Origin: CAYPAV01 sp964408805
GTDB lineage: Bacteria > Pseudomonadota > Alphaproteobacteria > UBA8366
DNA length: 36,956 nucleotides
Direction: 5' to 3'
NCBI GenBank assembly: GCA_964408805.1
Contig: CAYPAV010000032.1
Span: 1 to 36,956 of the forward strand
The translations under genes were made by a program, and so were the position numbers. Below the pieces are notes generated by a model. It was not told the origin of the DNA and searched no databases. It saw only the letters and a list, made by a program, of their open reading frames with translations. Shown here piece by piece: positions 1 through 8,807 of this stretch. Position 1 is the stretch's first letter. Each line of letters opens with the position of its first letter.

Positions 1-2
1 GG

Positions 3-536
3 GGCGCGCCCGCAATGATGTCTCGTCTGCGACTGGGAATCGTCGGCTACGGCCGACTTGGCCGGAAAGTCGGCGAGGTCGGGCGCAGCTTGGGGATGAC
101 GGTTCGCTATTACGATCCGAATGCCGCGGGCGGCGTTGACGACTTGATGACGCTGGCCAGCAACGCCGATGTCTTGAGCCTCCATGCGGTCGTGAACGAG
201 GATACCCGGAGACTGGTCGACCGAGAGATTCTCTCCGCCCTGCCTCACGGCGCGATGGTGGTCAACACGGCGAGAGGCGAGTTGCTAGATACGGAAGCCT
301 TGCTTGATCTTTTGGAAGAAGGGCACATCGGATGCGCAGCGCTCGATGTCATCGACGGCGAGTTCGATCCCGAGTTCGCGGAGAGTTTTCCATCCTCCCG
401 GCTCGCACGTTACGCCCGCAGCAATGAAAATCTCATCCTGACCCCACATATCGGTGGCTCGACCGTGGACGCCTGGCGCGAAACGCAACGACGAGTGATC
501 GAGAAAGCATTGGACGTGGTGCGCGTTGCCAAATAG
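3..536 (+). CDS. D-2-hydroxyacid dehydrogenase, NAD-binding part (5' truncated)
   Basis: This is the C-terminal part of a D-isomer-specific 2-hydroxyacid dehydrogenase of the 3-phosphoglycerate dehydrogenase (SerA-like) type, which interconverts a 2-hydroxy acid and a 2-keto acid with NAD(H). Visible are the Rossmann glycine motif GIVGYGRLG, the NTARGELLD segment with the substrate-binding arginine, the following LDV-DGE glutamate and the catalytic histidine in LTPHIGG. The reading frame stays open to the left edge and the N-terminal catalytic half is missing, so the ATG pair at 15-20 is probably internal. The stop overlaps the next gene by 11 bases, which puts it in the glycan operon. It could make a hydroxy-acid decoration or act on a nonulosonate-related keto acid; the substrate cannot be read from the sequence. 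Confidence 0.85.
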   Translation, partial: GAPAMMSRLRLGIVGYGRLGRKVGEVGRSLGMTVRYYDPNAAGGVDDLMTLASNADVLSLHAVVNEDTRRLVDREILSALPHGAMVVNTARGELLDTEALLDLLEEGHIGCAALDVIDGEFDPEFAESFPSSRLARYARSNENLILTPHIGGSTVDAWRETQRRVIEKALDVVRVAK

Positions 537-1278
537 CGGAAATATCTGGGCGATGGTGCCGGCGCGCGGAGGCTCGAAAAGTATCCCATACAAGAACCTG
601 GCACCGCTTGCTGGTCGCCCCCTTCTCGACTATGGCGTCGGCGCGGCGATCGCCAGCGACGGAATCCGGCGAATCATCTGCTCGACCGAGGACGAGCGAA
701 TCGCGCGCCGAGCATTGGAACTCGGCATCGAGGTGGACCCGCGGCCGGCGGCGTTGGCGGGCGACGACACGCCCGTCGCCGAGGTCGCCAAGGAAATGCT
801 GGAACGCATCGATCCGGCGCGAAAAGTCGACATCCTCATCCTAGTGCAGCCGACGAGTCCCTTTCTACTGCCCTCGCATATTGACGATCTACTGGCGGCG
901 ATGCAGGCCGATCCCGGTGCCAGATCGGGGCAGACGATCACCCCGGTGCCCCATAACCATCACGCTTGGAACCAGCGGATGCTCGACGGCGAATACATTC
1001 GATTTCATTTTGCGGCCGAACGCCGTGCCGCCTACAACAAGCAACGCAAGACCGCGATGTTCACATTTGGAAATCTCGTCGCCACCCGGGCGGATGCGAT
1101 CCGGGCGGGAGACGGCTTCTTCGCCGACCCGTCGATACCGATCGAAATTTCCTGGCCGTACGATCTCGATATCGATATTGGGCAAGACCTGTTGCTGGCC
1201 GAGGCATTGATCGCCTCCCGCGCCGTCGACCTGCCTCACCTGACGAACGACATCACCGTCGGGGCGACGACGGCGTAG
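526..1278 (+). CDS. CMP-nonulosonate synthetase, NeuA-type cytidylyltransferase
   Basis: A 250-residue acylneuraminate cytidylyltransferase, which couples CTP to a nonulosonic acid to give the CMP-sugar donor in the cytoplasm. The N-terminal nucleotide-binding signature ARGGSKSIPYKN lies at residues 13-24, LVQPTSPF follows near residue 108, and the metal-binding acidic DIDIGQD lies near the C terminus. Length is normal for the bacterial single-domain family. The start is TTG at 526, overlapping the upstream stop; ATG at 553 would cut into the conserved first strand and is less likely. It is followed by the SQD1-like gene and a NeuB-type synthase, so it probably activates the product of that synthase. 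NeuA, LegF and PseF are hard to separate by eye, and a second cytidylyltransferase lies at 29076. Confidence 0.85.
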   Translation: MPNSGNIWAMVPARGGSKSIPYKNLAPLAGRPLLDYGVGAAIASDGIRRIICSTEDERIARRALELGIEVDPRPAALAGDDTPVAEVAKEMLERIDPARKVDILILVQPTSPFLLPSHIDDLLAAMQADPGARSGQTITPVPHNHHAWNQRMLDGEYIRFHFAAERRAAYNKQRKTAMFTFGNLVATRADAIRAGDGFFADPSIPIEISWPYDLDIDIGQDLLLAEALIASRAVDLPHLTNDITVGATTA

Positions 1279-1328
1279 CCGGGACAACGAGAGCAAGAAC
1301 AAGAAACGCGAATAAGGAAAATATTGGA

Positions 1329-2489
1329 ATGAAGATTCTCATACTCGGCGGCGACGGCTACCTCGGTTGGCCGACGGCAATGTACCTTTCGGGACAAGGC
1401 CACGATGTCGCCGTCGTCGACAGCATGATCAAGCGATACTGGGAAGCCGAACTCGCGGTCGAGCCGCTGGCGCCGATTCGCCCGCTGCCCAATCGTGTCA
1501 AGCGGTGGAAGGAAGTCTCCGGGCGCGATATCCAGGTGTTCATCGGCGATATCGCCGAAAATCACCGCTTCGTCTACAAGGTCTTCGACGAAATCCGCCC
1601 CGAGGCGATTATTCATTACGCGGAGCAGCCCTCGGCCCCCTATTCGATGCTCGACCGTGAATATTGCGTCGCGACCCAACGCAACAATGTTGTCGGCACA
1701 TTGAATGTCATGTTCGCGATGAAGCATTCCTGTCCCGATGCCCACTTGATCAAGCTCGGCACGATGGGCGAATACGGTACGCCCAATATCGATATCGAGG
1801 AAGGATGGTTGGACCTGGATCATAATGGCCGCAAGGACCGCGTCCTTTACCCCAAGCGGCCTGGCTCGTTCTACCATCTCTCCAAAGTTCACGATTCCAA
1901 CAATCTCGAATTCGCCTGCAGAATCTGGGGCATGCGGGTAACCGATCTCAATCAGGGCGTGGTCTACGGTACCGATACGGACGAGACGCGACGGCATGAG
2001 GATCTGACGACGAGTTTTCACTACGACGCGGTGTTTGGCACGGTGATCAACCGTTTCGTGGCGCAGGCGGTCGATGGGATTCCGCTTTCGGTTTACGGCA
2101 GGGGCGGACAGACCCGCGGATTTCTCAATATTCGCGACACCTTGCGATGCGTTGAACTTGCGGCGGCGAACGCCGCCGAACCGGGTGAATTTCGCGTCTT
2201 CAATCAGTTCACCGAACAATTCTCCGTCCTCGATCTGGCGAAGGCCGTCAAGAATGTAGCCCTAGCGCGAGGGTATTCGTCGACGCGGATCGAACATGTC
2301 GACAATCCCCGCGTCGAGATGGAGGAACATTATTACAACGCCAAACATTCCGCGTTGGAGGCACTGGGGTTGGAGCCGCACCTTTTGACCGACGAGGTCA
2401 TCGGCCAAATGATCGAGTTCGCGGAAGGGCACCGCGACCGCATCGACCCCGACGTGATTTCACCCGACATCAAATGGAAACAAAATTGA
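1329..2489 (+). CDS. sqdB: UDP-sulfoquinovose synthase-like NAD-dependent enzyme (SQD1/SqdB family)
   Basis: A 386-residue short-chain dehydrogenase-type nucleotide-sugar enzyme that resembles plant SQD1 and bacterial SqdB along its whole length. That family makes UDP-sulfoquinovose from UDP-glucose and sulfite through a 4-keto-5,6-ene intermediate. Residues 1-20 hold the NAD site GGDGYLGW. The family segments EQPSAPYSM, KLGTMGEYGTPNIDIEEG, YHLSKVHDS and NQGVVYG are all present. The catalytic Thr145, Tyr182 and Lys186 fall at the positions I recall for SQD1. The ATG at 1329 follows AAGGA at about 1314. The 3' end overlaps the NeuB-type gene by 16 bases. The partner genes usual for the sulfolipid SQDG are not recognisable here, so the product may enter a surface glycan instead. 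The family call is strong; the exact sugar is inferred. Confidence 0.88.
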   Translation: MKILILGGDGYLGWPTAMYLSGQGHDVAVVDSMIKRYWEAELAVEPLAPIRPLPNRVKRWKEVSGRDIQVFIGDIAENHRFVYKVFDEIRPEAIIHYAEQPSAPYSMLDREYCVATQRNNVVGTLNVMFAMKHSCPDAHLIKLGTMGEYGTPNIDIEEGWLDLDHNGRKDRVLYPKRPGSFYHLSKVHDSNNLEFACRIWGMRVTDLNQGVVYGTDTDETRRHEDLTTSFHYDAVFGTVINRFVAQAVDGIPLSVYGRGGQTRGFLNIRDTLRCVELAAANAAEPGEFRVFNQFTEQFSVLDLAKAVKNVALARGYSSTRIEHVDNPRVEMEEHYYNAKHSALEALGLEPHLLTDEVIGQMIEFAEGHRDRIDPDVISPDIKWKQN

Positions 2490-3514
2490 CGGTCTTTAAA
2501 ACGCAGTTTCGTCTGGCCGGGCGCGAGATCGGACCCGCCGCTCCGTGTTTTGTGATCGCCGAGGGCGGTGTCAATCACTTCGGTGATCTCGACAAGGCAT
2601 TCCAGCTCATCGATCTCGCGGTCGAGGCCGGCGCCGACGCCTTTAAAACGCAACATTTCAAGACCGACCGCCTGGTCGGCCCGAGCGCCCCCGACTGGCG
2701 CGACCGGCTGCGAAGCAAGGAACTCCCCGATGACGCCATTCTGCGGATGCGGGATTATTGCGAGACACGCGGGATCATCTTCCTGTGCACACCTCACGAT
2801 GAAGCCGCGCTCCAAGTCCTGGAAGAACAGGTCGGCGTCCCCGGCTACAAGATTGGATCGGGCGAAGTACAGAACTGGCCCTATCTGGCGAAAATCGCCG
2901 CCCTTAAGAAACCGGTCATTCTGTCGACCGGCATGTACGAACTCGAGCAAATCGAAGAAGCAGCCCGCTTGATGGGCGAAGCCGGCCAGGGTGAACTCGC
3001 GATTCTTCACTGTTTCACCAGCTATCCGGCCGACCCGGGCGACGTGAATCTTGCGGTGATGGCGCAGATTCGCGCCTTCTTTCCGGGCCCGGTCGGCTAT
3101 TCGGACCACACCGAGGGCACGGCGGTACCACTTGCGGCCGTCGCACTGGGTGCCGATGTCGTCGAAAAACACATCACGATCGACCGCGACGTTCCGAACG
3201 CGCAGGACTGGAAGGTTTCTTGCGACCCTTCGAATCTTGGTAAGTTTATCGCCGACATCCGTGAGGTCGAAGCCTCGCGGGGCGGCGATCGGAAGAGTCT
3301 GGCCGCGACCGAGCAAGAATCCATCCAATGGGCGCGCAAAAGCCTGACGACGGCGCGCGACCTCCCAGCCGGGACGATTTTGGATGCTGGCGACCTCGTC
3401 GCGCAACGGCCAGGAGGCGGCCTCCCTCCCTCGCATCTCGATCAGGTGTCGGGGCGGCGCACGCGAGCCGAAATTCCGGCGGGGACACCGATTGACCTCA
3501 CGATGATCGAGTAA
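2474..3514 (+). CDS. NeuB-type nonulosonic acid synthase
   Basis: A 346-residue sialic acid synthase family protein that condenses a six-carbon N-acyl amino sugar with phosphoenolpyruvate to a nine-carbon 2-keto acid. The TIM-barrel part shows IAEGGVNH, the lysine-containing FKTQHFK, CTPHDE, YKIGSGE, STGMYE, HCFTSYP, GYSDHT and the metal-histidine segment VEKHITIDRD. The C-terminal ~60 residues form the antifreeze-like SAF domain (ARDLPAGTIL, QRPGGGLPP). It differs clearly from the PseI-type paralogue at 27997, for example KTQHFKT against KLQTYTA, so it probably uses another substrate. The ATG at 2474 lies inside the end of the SQD1-like gene, suggesting translational coupling. Legionaminate or sialate synthase subfamilies are possible. 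Confidence 0.87.
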   Translation: METKLTVFKTQFRLAGREIGPAAPCFVIAEGGVNHFGDLDKAFQLIDLAVEAGADAFKTQHFKTDRLVGPSAPDWRDRLRSKELPDDAILRMRDYCETRGIIFLCTPHDEAALQVLEEQVGVPGYKIGSGEVQNWPYLAKIAALKKPVILSTGMYELEQIEEAARLMGEAGQGELAILHCFTSYPADPGDVNLAVMAQIRAFFPGPVGYSDHTEGTAVPLAAVALGADVVEKHITIDRDVPNAQDWKVSCDPSNLGKFIADIREVEASRGGDRKSLAATEQESIQWARKSLTTARDLPAGTILDAGDLVAQRPGGGLPPSHLDQVSGRRTRAEIPAGTPIDLTMIE

Positions 3515-3527
3515 CGAACGAACCGAA

Positions 3528-4463
3528 GTGACAGACGATATGCCACTGAATTATCCACTGAAATCCTATCTGTATCATTTCGGTTTGAAATCCGGCTTGC
3601 CGTTCGCGTTCCTGCGCCGGATCGCGGATGCCTATGACGCCAGCCGAGGGCCACGCAATTATTTGACGCGGCGCCGAATTGCCGCCGATCTACTGTCCCG
3701 GTCCGAATGGCGGGATTTTCTTCCACGCGGTTCGGGTGCGCGTCGTTTCGGGCCGAACGAGATTCCCGGTCTGGCGCGATTGGTCGATATTGGACGGGAA
3801 ATCTATGAACTTCGGGGCGGCGACGATATCGTGCGCCCGGACGGCAATCCATTTGCGACTCTATTGGAAAAGTCGGACTTCGCCGCCCATCCGGAGATTC
3901 TCGAAATCGCGCTAAGCCGACCGATCGTCGAGATCATGTGCGGATACTTCGGAACCGTGCCGCGCCTCGATTGCATCGATCTTTGGGTGACACCGCCGGA
4001 CGATCAAGGCGGCGAGGCATTCGGAAGCCAGCTCTTTCATCTCGATAAACCCGAGCAGCAATATGTTTCGCTTTTCCTGAACGTGTTCGACGTGCAAACG
4101 GAAAACGGACCTTTCACCTATCTTCCGGGCGATCGAACGGCGGCCGTGCGACGTGCGACCCATTACGAAAAGCTTTATTATCTTGGTAACGGACGGCTGC
4201 CCGACGAAAAGCTTTTTAAATTCGTGGCGCCGGACGATATCGTGCCCCTCACCGGACCGACCGGCGCGGGCGGAATCGTCGATACATCTGCATGTCTTCA
4301 TCTCGGCAGCCGGAACCGGTCGCGCGCCCGTGTCGTGTTCGTCATGAGTTTTATGCCGGCCCACAAGGGTGGGACACCCGGTTTCCGGAATTTCGATATC
4401 CCGCGGCGGAAGCGCGACAACCTGACCGAACTCCTTTTGCAACCGCCGCAAGACCGCGCCTAA
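3528..4463 (+). CDS. Phytanoyl-CoA dioxygenase-like Fe(II)/2-oxoglutarate oxygenase
   Basis: A protein of about 311 residues with the facial-triad pattern of Fe(II)/2-oxoglutarate oxygenases of the PhyH group: His171-x-Asp173 in FHLDK, a distal His258 in CLHLGSR, and arginines just after it that could hold 2-oxoglutarate. The double-stranded beta-helix context (YVSLFLNVFDV, NGPFTYLPGD) fits. Start is GTG at 3528 or ATG at 3540; both follow the NeuB-type stop by under 30 bases. In glycan loci such enzymes are candidates for hydroxylating a sugar or acyl group. The true substrate is not visible, and N-terminal residues 1-120 match nothing I recognise. Confidence 0.7.
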   Translation: MTDDMPLNYPLKSYLYHFGLKSGLPFAFLRRIADAYDASRGPRNYLTRRRIAADLLSRSEWRDFLPRGSGARRFGPNEIPGLARLVDIGREIYELRGGDDIVRPDGNPFATLLEKSDFAAHPEILEIALSRPIVEIMCGYFGTVPRLDCIDLWVTPPDDQGGEAFGSQLFHLDKPEQQYVSLFLNVFDVQTENGPFTYLPGDRTAAVRRATHYEKLYYLGNGRLPDEKLFKFVAPDDIVPLTGPTGAGGIVDTSACLHLGSRNRSRARVVFVMSFMPAHKGGTPGFRNFDIPRRKRDNLTELLLQPPQDRA

Positions 4464-4486
4464 TTGGATTGCGCCCTTTTCCAACA

Positions 4487-5995
4487 ATGACGAAATCAAT
4501 GTCCCAACCTTTTGCCAGCGTCGGCATTCAAATTAACGCGCAAAGTAGCCGTCTCATGCACTATCTGGGACGAGTCTTGAAAGAACGCCACGGTTCGAAA
4601 TTGCATTTATACGTGCGAAACGCGGTCGAAGGTCGGGGATTGGCGCGGGAAGACAAGGAGGGTCTTTGGGACAGCATCGAGATCAGTCATCGACTGATTC
4701 CGGCACTCGACCATGCGATCGATAACGAGCAAGCGGTGATTGCGCGGGCGCGTCGCTATGAAGAGCGACTCGGCGAGACCTTCAGCCGACTTTCTCTGGA
4801 ACATCGTCAACTCGGCCGCGGGTTCAGTCCCGGCGGTGTCCAATATCCGCGCTCGCCCATCGTCGAGCGCGCGAGTTACGTACAGATGCTCCACGCTTTC
4901 AACGACACGCTCGGCTTCTGGGAGGAAGAAATCGACACCAAGGGTCTGACGCTGGTTCTCAATGCGGAAAAGTGGGTGGCCGCGATGTGTCGGACAAAAG
5001 ATGTGCATTATCGAAAGCAGGGACTCGGCCGACATGGCAACTACCAATTCTGGTCGCCCAACGAATATTTCCGCAATCCACTTCTCGAATCCGCCTATTG
5101 CCGGCTAACGTCCTGGCCGAAAGCCGAACTCAGCGGGACCTATGCCTCACAAGTTTCGAAGAACAAGAAAGCCCTGCAGGTCGCTTCACTCTCGGGAATC
5201 GCGCACGGTTTGGCCACGAATTCGGTCAAGCGTATCGTTTATCGACTCCGTGGCCTTCAACAGGACCGTCCCCGACTGCGAGACCTCGTCGCGACCAGCC
5301 TCCGCCCCTGGCAACAAATGCGTGAATACAGGCGTCTTGCAAAGACGACCGTCGACGATCTAGCGTCGATGCCCTTCGTCTATTTCCCGCTGCACAAGGA
5401 ACCGGAGGTCGACTTTCTGATCCGGACACCGGACTATCTCAGTCAACAGGCCGCGATCATGGCGATCTCCCGAGATCTTCCCGCCGGCGTGCGTCTTGCG
5501 ATCAAGGAACACATCCCGGCCACCGGCCCACGACCGCAGGAGTTCTACCGTCAAATCGCCGACCTCAAGAATGTCGTTCTGGTGGATATTTTCGAATCCT
5601 CGATCGCGCTGATTAAGCAAGCGGCCGCCACGATCACCTTCCTCGGCTCGGCAGGTATCGAAGCGACAATCCTCGGCAAACCGGTGATACAGTTCAGTCC
5701 CCACACGCATAACCGGTTTGTTCCGCACGTGATGACCCTGACGTCTGATAGGGAGTTGAAGGAATGCCTCGACCGGGTCTTGAACGGCGAGATCGATCTC
5801 GTGCAGGCCAGAGAGGACGGCTCCCGGTTTCTCCAAGCCATCAAGGACTCTTGTTTCGATATGGGCGACTACCTCCGTGTCCGCGGCGGAGATTTCGGCG
5901 CTACGCCCGAGACCGCGGAAACGCTTTATCAAGGATTGGTCCAGAGCATCGACTCGGTGACGACGCCATCGGCGATCGAAGCTGCGGGCGAATGA
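4487..5995 (+). CDS. Capsule-type surface polysaccharide glycosyltransferase (GT-B-like)
   Basis: A 502-residue cytoplasmic protein with no signal peptide. The C-terminal half has features of KpsC/KpsS-type capsule proteins and related GT-B transferases: VYFPLHKEPEVD near residue 303, a KEHIP motif after a Rossmann-like strand, and GSAGIEATILGKPVIQFSPH, where a nucleotide-sugar phosphate would bind. The N-terminal half is not recognised. The ATG at 4487 lies 23 bases after the preceding stop; an in-frame extension back to 4292 would run through the oxygenase gene and is rejected. With nonulosonate genes on both sides it is a candidate transferase for a Kdo- or nonulosonate-like sugar. The donor is unknown. 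Confidence 0.65.
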   Translation: MTKSMSQPFASVGIQINAQSSRLMHYLGRVLKERHGSKLHLYVRNAVEGRGLAREDKEGLWDSIEISHRLIPALDHAIDNEQAVIARARRYEERLGETFSRLSLEHRQLGRGFSPGGVQYPRSPIVERASYVQMLHAFNDTLGFWEEEIDTKGLTLVLNAEKWVAAMCRTKDVHYRKQGLGRHGNYQFWSPNEYFRNPLLESAYCRLTSWPKAELSGTYASQVSKNKKALQVASLSGIAHGLATNSVKRIVYRLRGLQQDRPRLRDLVATSLRPWQQMREYRRLAKTTVDDLASMPFVYFPLHKEPEVDFLIRTPDYLSQQAAIMAISRDLPAGVRLAIKEHIPATGPRPQEFYRQIADLKNVVLVDIFESSIALIKQAAATITFLGSAGIEATILGKPVIQFSPHTHNRFVPHVMTLTSDRELKECLDRVLNGEIDLVQAREDGSRFLQAIKDSCFDMGDYLRVRGGDFGATPETAETLYQGLVQSIDSVTTPSAIEAAGE

Positions 5996-6002
5996 GGTAA
6001 GT

Positions 6003-7235
6003 ATGTCAAGTCAGATCGACGAAGCGTCGGAAAAGGAGGACCTGGCAGTCATGCATGGCCTCCCAGGGAACGTCGTCTTTTGCGGGAAATGCGTGATCTC
6101 CAACCAGCGGCCTGTCTCCAGTCCGGAATTCCGCAAGAAATCGATTACCGATACGGAGACGACCGCGTTCGGCGACGACGGCATCTGTGATGCCTGCAAA
6201 TACGCCGAGTACAAGAAAACCATAGACTGGGCGGAACGCGAGCGCCAACTGAGGGAGGTCTGCGATCGGTACCGCCGCGACGATGGCCGCTATGACGTCA
6301 TCGTTCCCGGAAGCGGCGGCAAGGACAGCATCTTCGTCTCCCATCTTCTTAAGACGAAATACAACATGAACCCGCTGATCGTGACTTGGGCGCCGCATGC
6401 CTATACCGACATCGGTTGGCGAAACGTTCAGGCTTGGCAGCAAATTGGGTTTGACCACTCGCTTTTCACGCCGGACCCGAAGGTGCATGGGACACTGACC
6501 CGTCTCGCATTTGTCAATCTGCTCAACCCGTTCCAACCCTTCATTCTCGGTCAAAAAATACTCGGCCCGAGGATGGCGCGAATGTTCGGCGTCCCGTTCG
6601 TGATGTACGGCGAAAATCAAGCCGAGGTCCATAATCGCTTCGCCGACGCCGAGAATCCGATCATGGATCCGTCGCACTACACCTGCGGATCAAGGGAAGA
6701 GCCGCTCTATTTCGGTGGCGTCGAAATGAGGGACTTAGGATCGCACGGGATAAAATCCGGCGACATGCAACCCTATCTGCCGCTGTTGCGCGAGGAAGCC
6801 GAAAAGGCGGAGATCAAAATCCATTTCATGAGCCATTACGTGCATTGGTCGCCGCAGCAGAACTTCTATTATGCGAAGGAGAACTCGGATTTCGAGACCA
6901 ATGCGGATCGCAGCGAGGGAACCTACAGCAAATATGCCAGCCTCGATGATAAAGTAGACGGTCAGTTCTATTTCACGTCGCTCATCAAGTTCGGCCAAGG
7001 CCGCGCCGCGCGCGATGCGGTTCGCGATATCCGAGATGGTTATATCGGGCGCGAGGAAGGTGTGGTCCTGGCGAACAAATACGATGGCGAATTTCCCCGA
7101 CGGCACTTCGAATTCTTCCTCGACTACATCGGCATCGATGAAGATAGGTATTGGGAGATTGTCGATCGTAACCGCTCCCCGCATCTATGGCGCAAGAGCG
7201 GTAACGAATGGATCCTCAGACACCCGACCCGCTAG
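6003..7235 (+). CDS. N-acetyl sugar amidotransferase, first copy (WbpG/PseA family)
   Basis: A 410-residue PP-loop ATPase of the N-acetyl sugar amidotransferase family. The family activates an acetamido group with ATP and replaces its oxygen with ammonia to give an acetamidino group. The adenylating PP-loop SGGKDS lies near residue 103. Two cysteine pairs, CGKCVIS near residue 25 and CDACKYA near 63, probably hold a zinc. It is followed by HisF-like and HisH-like genes that would supply ammonia, as in WbpG-HisH2-HisF2 of Pseudomonas B-band O antigen. It differs strongly from the second copy at 20568, with a long insert after the PP-loop domain, so the two likely act on different sugars. Confidence 0.88.
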   Translation: MSSQIDEASEKEDLAVMHGLPGNVVFCGKCVISNQRPVSSPEFRKKSITDTETTAFGDDGICDACKYAEYKKTIDWAERERQLREVCDRYRRDDGRYDVIVPGSGGKDSIFVSHLLKTKYNMNPLIVTWAPHAYTDIGWRNVQAWQQIGFDHSLFTPDPKVHGTLTRLAFVNLLNPFQPFILGQKILGPRMARMFGVPFVMYGENQAEVHNRFADAENPIMDPSHYTCGSREEPLYFGGVEMRDLGSHGIKSGDMQPYLPLLREEAEKAEIKIHFMSHYVHWSPQQNFYYAKENSDFETNADRSEGTYSKYASLDDKVDGQFYFTSLIKFGQGRAARDAVRDIRDGYIGREEGVVLANKYDGEFPRRHFEFFLDYIGIDEDRYWEIVDRNRSPHLWRKSGNEWILRHPTR

Positions 7236-7275
7236 CGCCGCGGGTAGTCAACGGCGGCGGACCCAGGATTCTGAA

Positions 7276-8124
7276 TTGTATACCCGCATCATTCCAAGGC
7301 TCGACATCAAGGGTCCCAACCTCGTCAAGGGCATTCATCTTGAGGGTCTCAGAATATTGGGCCCCGCCGAAAAGTTCGCCGCCCACTATTACCAAACTGG
7401 GGCCGACGAGCTCTTGTATATGGATGCGGTTGCCAGTCTGTACGGACGGAACAGTCTCGGCGAGATTATCGAGCGGACGGCTCGGGCGATATTCATACCG
7501 CTTACCGTGGGCGGCGGGCTGAGATCGATCGACGATATTCAGCATGTCCTGAGGGTCGGGGCCGACAGGGTCGCTCTCAATACGGCGGCGATCGAACGCC
7601 CGGAATTTATCCGAGAGGCCGCGCGCAAATTCGGCTCCTCGACCATCGCGGTCTCGATCGAGGCGAAGCGCCAAGCGGACGGTTCCTATTCAGCCTATGT
7701 CGACAACGGCCGCGACAATGCGCACCGTGAAGTCACCGAATGGGCGAAACAGGCCGCCGCGCTGGGGGCTGGCGAGATCATCGTGACCTCGGTCGATCGC
7801 GAAGGTACGGGTCGGGGATTCGATTCGGAATTGGTCCGGCGCATCACGACAGAGGTCGAAATTCCGGTGGTGGCCTGCGGTGGCGCTGGCGCTTGCACTG
7901 ATCTTCCGGCGGTCTTGCGCGATGGCCGGGCGGATGCCATCAGCGTTGCGTCGATCCTGCACTACCCAATCGCAAAAGAATGGGAGGACAACGCTTCGAA
8001 CGAAGTGAGTGGCGGTGAATTTAGAGTCGTGCAAGAAAAAATCGGCCACGACCGAATAGAAGGCTCGAATATTCCGTCCATCAAGGCATTGCTGGTGGAT
8101 AGCGGGATCGACTGCAGAATCTAG
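7276..8124 (+). CDS. hisF: HisF-like ammonia-channel subunit of amidotransferase, first copy
   Basis: A 282-residue (beta/alpha)8 barrel of the imidazole glycerol phosphate synthase cyclase family. The start is TTG at 7276, which gives the usual N terminus RIIPRLDIKG; no ATG is available without a long extension into the previous gene. Phosphate-binding loops TVGGGL, NTAAI and CGGAGA are intact. Asp10, equivalent to Asp11 of histidine-pathway HisF, is kept, but the equivalent of Asp130 is Glu129 (SIEAK). A C-terminal extension (NIPSIKALLVDSGIDCR) is typical of the glycosylation-linked subfamily. Set between the amidotransferase and HisH-like genes, it most likely carries ammonia from HisH to the PP-loop enzyme rather than making histidine. 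Confidence 0.87.
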   Translation: MYTRIIPRLDIKGPNLVKGIHLEGLRILGPAEKFAAHYYQTGADELLYMDAVASLYGRNSLGEIIERTARAIFIPLTVGGGLRSIDDIQHVLRVGADRVALNTAAIERPEFIREAARKFGSSTIAVSIEAKRQADGSYSAYVDNGRDNAHREVTEWAKQAAALGAGEIIVTSVDREGTGRGFDSELVRRITTEVEIPVVACGGAGACTDLPAVLRDGRADAISVASILHYPIAKEWEDNASNEVSGGEFRVVQEKIGHDRIEGSNIPSIKALLVDSGIDCRI

Positions 8125-8125
8125 A

Positions 8126-8788
8126 ATGAGTTCCTCCCGAAAGAACGTCGCTATCGTTGATTATGGCTTGGGAAACCTATTCAGCATTGAGCAGGCCTGT
8201 CGACACGCTAGTCTGCAAGCAACGATTACTTCCAACGTGGATGACATCAAGGCCGCCGATGCGGTGATACTGCCCGGCGTCGGCGCTTTCGGCGATGCCA
8301 TGGCGGAGCTCGACAGGCGCGGGCTCGTAGGGACGCTCAGGGAGTTTGGGGGTTCCGGTAAACCACTTATGGGCATCTGCCTCGGTATGCAGCTGCTGAT
8401 GGGTGAAAGCGCTGAATTCGGCGATCATGCCGGCCTCGGATTCATTGCCGGCCGGGTCGAGAGATTCGACAATAGATCGAACACAAGGGTAAAAATTCCA
8501 CAGATCGGTTGGAACCGCATAGTCCGCACCGATAGGCACGACGGGGCGGGATCGGCATGGTCGTTATCACCGCTTTCCGGATTGGAGAACGGAACCTTTA
8601 TGTATTTCGTTCATTCGTATCACGTCCAACCGGAGACGCCGGACGTGATTTTAGCCCACACGACATATGGCGGCACGGTATACTGCTCGGCCCTACAACA
8701 AGGCAACATTTTCGGCTGCCAGTTTCACCCGGAGAGGAGTGGCCCGGCGGGCCTTCGGCTTTATACCAACTTCGCACGGAAGATTTGA
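8126..8788 (+). CDS. hisH: HisH-like glutaminase subunit, first copy
   Basis: A 220-residue class I glutamine amidotransferase. The oxyanion and nucleophile segment GICLGMQLL carries the catalytic cysteine, and QFHPERS carries the catalytic histidine with a glutamate two residues on. The N terminus VAIVDYGLGNL is standard. It hydrolyses glutamine and passes ammonia to the HisF barrel and the sugar amidotransferase upstream. The ATG lies 2 bases after the HisF stop, so expression is tightly coupled. No other histidine genes are nearby, which supports a role in the sugar amidation system. Confidence 0.88.
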   Translation: MSSSRKNVAIVDYGLGNLFSIEQACRHASLQATITSNVDDIKAADAVILPGVGAFGDAMAELDRRGLVGTLREFGGSGKPLMGICLGMQLLMGESAEFGDHAGLGFIAGRVERFDNRSNTRVKIPQIGWNRIVRTDRHDGAGSAWSLSPLSGLENGTFMYFVHSYHVQPETPDVILAHTTYGGTVYCSALQQGNIFGCQFHPERSGPAGLRLYTNFARKI

Positions 8789-8807
8789 GCGAACACGCTT
8801 TTTCATT

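Noticed and set aside
2333..3436. 367-codon open frame on the - strand
   Set aside because: Antisense to the NeuB-type gene, whose motifs are unmistakable; the reverse frame has no family features.
4292..4486. N-terminal extension of the GT-B-like protein at 4487
   Set aside because: It runs in another frame through the end of the oxygenase gene, where His258 of that gene is encoded.
7276..8788. Histidine biosynthesis genes hisF/hisH
   Set aside because: No other his genes are near, a sugar amidotransferase precedes the pair, and the HisF copy has lost one catalytic aspartate; a glycan role fits better.
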